Shown piece by piece: positions 4,738 to 7,581 of a stretch of DNA of 7,581 nt (position 1 is its first letter; each line of letters starts with the position of its first letter). Position numbers and translations under genes: made by a program. The notes beneath the pieces are model-generated. The model was given only the letters and a program-made list of their open reading frames with translations. It was not told where the DNA came from and did not search any database. Source of the DNA: a bacterium. Its GTDB lineage: Bacteria; Bacillota_I; Bacilli_A; RF39; UBA660. Location of the stretch: assembly GCA_029012525.1 (NCBI GenBank), contig JAQXMG010000050.1, forward strand, positions 1 to 7,581, read 5' to 3'.

Positions 4738-7172
4738 ATTTTTTTAACAAGTTTGGGAAGTTAAAAATAAAAAGTGAATCATTAAATAAAAGAGTAATTT
4801 CACTTTTAATAACAATTTTTTGTATTTTATTAATAGTAACAGGAGCAAGTGCAGCTTATTTGATGAGTCAAAAAGGAGGTAGTTCAAATAAAATAACTGC
4901 AGGAACATTAGTTCTTAGTCTTCCAACAGAAAGTGAAGGAATAACATTAAACGGGGCATTGCCAACAAGTAATGAAATAGGTGTTTCTGGAAGTAATAAT
5001 TATACATTTACTTTAAAAAATTCTGGAACATTAAAAATGAACTATGCAATATATTTAAAAAATAATTGTTCAACAACTTCATCTGTAACTATAGATAGTG
5101 AAACAATAACACCAGATATATGTATACCAAATGAATATATAAAAGTAGGAATAAAAAAAGGAACAGAAGATTATAAAATAATAACATTAGATAACGATGA
5201 ATTACTTATGAAAGGAACAATGGATTCAAATGAAACCATAGATTTTTCATTAAAAATATGGTTAGATGAAAATACACCAAATGAATATAATGCTATATTA
5301 GATGGAGTAGAAAGGAATATTATTTACTATGGTAATCTTGAATTAACAGGGCAACAATATATAAACCTAGATAAAAGTGGAGCAAATGTACCAGAATTAG
5401 CAACAGGAATGATTCCAGTATATTATGATGAAACAAATGAAGTATGGAAAAAAGCAGATGAAACAAATATAGATAGTAATAATAAGTGGTATGATTATAA
5501 TAAAAAAGTATGGGCCAATGCCGTAACAGTAACGGAAACAAATAGAGCAACATATTTAAATGCTGCAGTAGGAACACCAATATCTATGGATGATATAAAT
5601 ACAATGTGGGTATGGATACCAAGGTTTAGTGCAACAACAAACGGAGAATATAATGGAATTACTGGATTTGCCTGTAAAGATGTTAGATATACAACCAAAG
5701 AAAAATGTGAAAGTCAATATTCCACGTGGTATCCGACAGATCCTGGAGCATTCAATATAACATTTGTTGATAATAAAACAAATGCTCATGATGCATTTAC
5801 TTTTGGCACTCAAAGTTTATCAGGATTTTGGGTAGGAAAATTTGAAAATTCAAGTGATACAACCTGTAGTGGATCATATAATTCAGCATTAGGTTTTGGA
5901 TGTAATTTAACAACAATAAGACCAAAAATAATACCTAATGTAGAAAGTTGGAGAGGGGCACAAGTTTCAACGTTTTATTTAGATGTACTGGCAATGACAG
6001 AAATAAATAATCAATATGGCTTCGATAAAACAAAAGATACAACACTAGATACCCATATGATGAAAAATAATGAATGGGGCGCAGTAGCATATTTAACACA
6101 AAGTATCTATGGAAAATGTACATCAATCACAAATTGTACAGAAATAGGCACAAATAATAATGAATATATAACAGGATATGGAGCACCAACGGGAAGTTCA
6201 AAATATGATAAAACCTATAAATATAATGAAAATAAAATAGAAACGATTGTAGTAGAAGGAACAGGAACAAATGTAAGTACAACAATAACAAATGATGCTA
6301 CTTATCCATGGGTAAATACAAATGGCGTCTGGACTAGTAGTAACAATGGTAAAAATAGTACAACAGCAACTCTAGTATTTTCATTTACATTAAGTTCAAA
6401 AGGAGTGGTTTCATTTGATTATTCAGTATCAAGTAGAGTTAATAATAGTATAATGTTATATACAATAAATAATGGGACAACAGATGTAGTAATAGGGGAT
6501 ACGATAAGTGGAACAACAAGAGGAACAACAGAAGAAAATCTTTTTTATGATAACAAAGTACATGTATTAGATGCAGGAATTTATACATTAACGTTTACAT
6601 ATGTTAAAGATAGTCAACAATCTTATGGTTTTGATAAGGGATATGTCAAAAATGTAAAAGTATTAGCAGGAGCAGAAACAATATCAAAAGAAGTTCTTGG
6701 AGGACAAATAGCATCAACAACAGGTAATATTTATGGTGTATATGATATGAGTGGTGGTGCATTGGAATATGTAATGGGCGTATATACAGATGGAACTCAA
6801 AATTGGTCAGGAGATGAATCATATGGAGACGAAACATATAATTCGGGCTTTAGTGGATGCTTAGGAAATGGCTGTAGTAGTACTTATACTGGAGTAGAAT
6901 ATCCTGATCCTAAATATTATAATAGTTATAATAATACAGGAACATTTGATTCACCAATAACAAATTATACATCCGATATGCAACACGCTTTAACAGAAAC
7001 AAAAACTTGGTATGGTGATGACTTCGGTTTTGTAGATTCTAGATGTCCTTGGTTTTTACGTGGTGGACAAGGGAGTGATGAAAACAAAGGCAATGGAATT
7101 TTTGAAATTTACTCAGAGTATGGTTTGGCAGATAATAATTTTGGATCTAGGTCATCTTTAATAATTAACTAA
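4734..7172 (+). CDS. Exported multidomain surface protein: TasA/camelysin-like N-terminus and FGE/C-type-lectin-like C-terminus
   Basis: The product has 812 residues. A basic N-terminus and a hydrophobic segment at about 20-40 end in GASAAY. The following NKITAGTLVLSLP and TFTLKNSGTLKMNYAIYL resemble the TasA/camelysin group exported through SipW-type signal peptidases (about 38-200). A linker contains KWYDYNKKVWANAV (251-264) and MWVWIPRF (291-298). The next part resembles the formylglycine-generating-enzyme/C-type-lectin fold: FWVGKFENS (365-373), NEWGAVAYLTQSIYG (446-460), then NIYGVYDMSGGALEYVMGVY (665-684) and a C-terminal CPWFLRGG...GIF segment (771-790). Residues about 520-645 look like a separate beta-sandwich inserted into this fold. 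Cysteines come in close pairs (112/130, 314/325, 378/390, 462/468, 709/714), suggesting disulfides outside the cell. There is no LPXTG or C-terminal anchor. Catalytic FGE cysteines are not evident, so I expect binding, not enzymatic, function. Ligand unknown. Confidence 0.85.
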   Translation: MNFFNKFGKLKIKSESLNKRVISLLITIFCILLIVTGASAAYLMSQKGGSSNKITAGTLVLSLPTESEGITLNGALPTSNEIGVSGSNNYTFTLKNSGTLKMNYAIYLKNNCSTTSSVTIDSETITPDICIPNEYIKVGIKKGTEDYKIITLDNDELLMKGTMDSNETIDFSLKIWLDENTPNEYNAILDGVERNIIYYGNLELTGQQYINLDKSGANVPELATGMIPVYYDETNEVWKKADETNIDSNNKWYDYNKKVWANAVTVTETNRATYLNAAVGTPISMDDINTMWVWIPRFSATTNGEYNGITGFACKDVRYTTKEKCESQYSTWYPTDPGAFNITFVDNKTNAHDAFTFGTQSLSGFWVGKFENSSDTTCSGSYNSALGFGCNLTTIRPKIIPNVESWRGAQVSTFYLDVLAMTEINNQYGFDKTKDTTLDTHMMKNNEWGAVAYLTQSIYGKCTSITNCTEIGTNNNEYITGYGAPTGSSKYDKTYKYNENKIETIVVEGTGTNVSTTITNDATYPWVNTNGVWTSSNNGKNSTTATLVFSFTLSSKGVVSFDYSVSSRVNNSIMLYTINNGTTDVVIGDTISGTTRGTTEENLFYDNKVHVLDAGIYTLTFTYVKDSQQSYGFDKGYVKNVKVLAGAETISKEVLGGQIASTTGNIYGVYDMSGGALEYVMGVYTDGTQNWSGDESYGDETYNSGFSGCLGNGCSSTYTGVEYPDPKYYNSYNNTGTFDSPITNYTSDMQHALTETKTWYGDDFGFVDSRCPWFLRGGQGSDENKGNGIFEIYSEYGLADNNFGSRSSLIIN

Positions 7173-7195
7173 TTATTAAAATTAACAATTAGTTA
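7166..7195. repeat. Inverted repeat across the stop codon of the surface protein gene
   Basis: TAACTAATT at 7166-7174 and AATTAGTTA at 7187-7195 are a perfect 9 bp inverted repeat with a 12-base loop. It includes the TAA stop. It has only one G-C pair per stem, so it is weak and may carry no function. Confidence 0.4.
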
Positions 7196-7221
7196 TAAAA
7201 TAGAGATAGATAGAGTATTTC

Positions 7222-7251
7222 CAGTATTTCAAACAGGATTTTGAAATACTG
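7222..7251. repeat. Perfect 12 bp hairpin downstream of the surface protein gene
   Basis: CAGTATTTCAAA at 7222-7233 and TTTGAAATACTG at 7240-7251 pair perfectly around the loop CAGGAT. It is followed by A-rich sequence and no T run, so it is not a normal terminator on the + strand. It may protect the 3' end of the mRNA. A shorter direct copy AGTATTTC precedes it at 7214-7221. Confidence 0.6.
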
Positions 7252-7280
7252 TAAAAAATAAAAAAAATAATAAAGTATAT

Positions 7281-7323
7281 ATCTTTCCAATTTGAATTCG
7301 ATTTCAAATTGGAAAGATTTTTT
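7281..7323 (+). terminator. Rho-independent terminator of the surface protein gene
   Basis: ATCTTTCCAATTTGAA at 7281-7296 and TTCAAATTGGAAAGAT at 7303-7318 form a perfect 16 bp stem with a six-base loop. The T run at 7318-7323 follows directly. This is the best terminator in the window and closes the leader/surface-protein unit. Confidence 0.85.
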
Positions 7324-7581
7324 AATTTATTAATGTCAATAATTTAGGAAAATGTCTCAAATTTTTTTAAACATTAACGGGAAAATATTCTCGTTTTTGT
7401 TTGTAATTATATAACTTATTCAATTGATGTCAATGACAGGCTCATAAATTCATGTTTCACATCATTGACATCAATTTTCATAAGATATTTTTTGTATCTA
7501 ACAAACGAGAAAATCAAACTCAAGCATATTGATGTTGATTATGACTTTTCTCAATTTGTTTTAGAAAAGAACTTAATTTCC
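7324..7581. other. Region without a defensible gene; repeated TGTCAAT motifs and fragments of frames
   Basis: No complete gene is visible. A frame on the - strand enters from the right edge and ends at TGA (7522-7520) after 19 codons (KLSSFLKQIEKSHNQHQYA). This could be the C-terminus of a neighbour, but it is too short to judge. A + strand frame is open from 7378 to the edge without ATG or ribosome binding site. TGTCAAT-type motifs occur at about 7331-7343 and 7424-7436, inverted at 7462-7474, with a looser copy near 7528. This pattern could be an insertion-sequence end or a binding region. Confidence 0.35.
7423..7475. repeat. Inverted repeat of 14 bp within a longer imperfect palindrome
   Basis: ATTGATGTCAATGA at 7423-7436 and TCATTGACATCAAT at 7462-7475 are perfect inverted copies separated by 25 bases. 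Outside them, TTCTCGTTT at 7388-7396 and AAACGAGAA at 7503-7511 also pair, at roughly similar distances, giving an imperfect palindrome of about 124 bases. Each inner arm is itself a small dyad (ATTGA..TCAAT), as expected for a protein site. Confidence 0.7.

Noticed and set aside
5320..6126. Several - strand open frames of 63-86 codons within the surface protein gene
   Set aside because: They are shadows of the long + strand gene, lack ribosome binding sites and have unnatural composition.
4734..7172. Active formylglycine-generating enzyme or sulfatase modifier
   Set aside because: The similarity is limited to the fold-like motifs; catalytic cysteines and the conserved core of true enzymes are not recognisable, and the protein is exported.
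7222..7251. Hairpin as an intrinsic terminator
   Set aside because: No T run follows on either strand; the true terminator is at 7281-7323.
7378..7581. + strand frame open to the window edge
   Set aside because: It has no ATG, no ribosome binding site and runs across the inverted repeats, so it is probably a chance opening.
1..7581. Alternative genetic code with TGA as Trp (mycoplasma-like)
   Set aside because: The recognisable proteins use TGG for Trp, contain no in-frame TGA, and the genome encodes SigG, which mycoplasmas lack.

Overview
The window is a very AT-rich stretch from a low-GC Gram-positive bacterium. It encodes an unmistakable forespore sigma factor SigG, so the source is an endospore former of the Bacillota. 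Tryptophan is read from TGG and none of the genes needs a recoded TGA, so the standard bacterial code fits. All convincing genes lie on the + strand. The relative gene order sigG - ylmC - lspA - rluD-like matches the order of these genes in Bacillus subtilis, with the intervening block (ylmD-sepF-ylmH-divIVA-ileS) absent. I read this as a reduced version of the ancestral region next to the division cluster. The AT-richness and style resemble uncultured gut Bacilli or Clostridia, but the species cannot be named from the sequence.

Layout. (1) 2-454: the 3' end of a hybrid histidine kinase, ending in a partly degenerate receiver domain. (2) 523-2031: a membrane-embedded processive family 2 glycosyltransferase with its own promoter. 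(3) 2093-3130: sigG followed by the small PRC-barrel gene ylmC. (4) 3185-4556: lspA and an rluD-type pseudouridine synthase, overlapping by 26 bases and driven by an extended -10 promoter. A long symmetrical hairpin terminator closes this block (4577-4623). (5) 4642-7172: a two-gene unit made of a 31-codon leader ORF carrying a run of nine G, overlapping by ATGA the gene for an 812-residue exported surface protein. That protein has a TasA/camelysin-like N-terminus, a FGE/C-type-lectin-like C-terminal half and an apparent beta-sandwich insertion. A strong terminator follows (7281-7323). (6) 7324-7581: no gene I can defend, but nested inverted repeats and repeated TGTCAAT-type motifs that may mark the edge of a mobile element or a regulatory region.

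The most interesting signal is post-transcriptional. Three genes (the glycosyltransferase, sigG and the surface protein) have 10-11 bp hairpins whose 3' arm contains the ribosome binding site. For the glycosyltransferase the dedicated promoter would start RNA inside the hairpin loop, so only read-through transcripts would be masked; the same may hold for sigG. For the surface protein, the masking hairpin lies inside the leader ORF. Ribosomes that translate the leader to its end would open it. The nine-G run decides whether they arrive: 8 or 10 G would bring in a stop codon before the hairpin. This looks like a phase-variable translational switch for a surface protein. It is an inference from sequence and untested.
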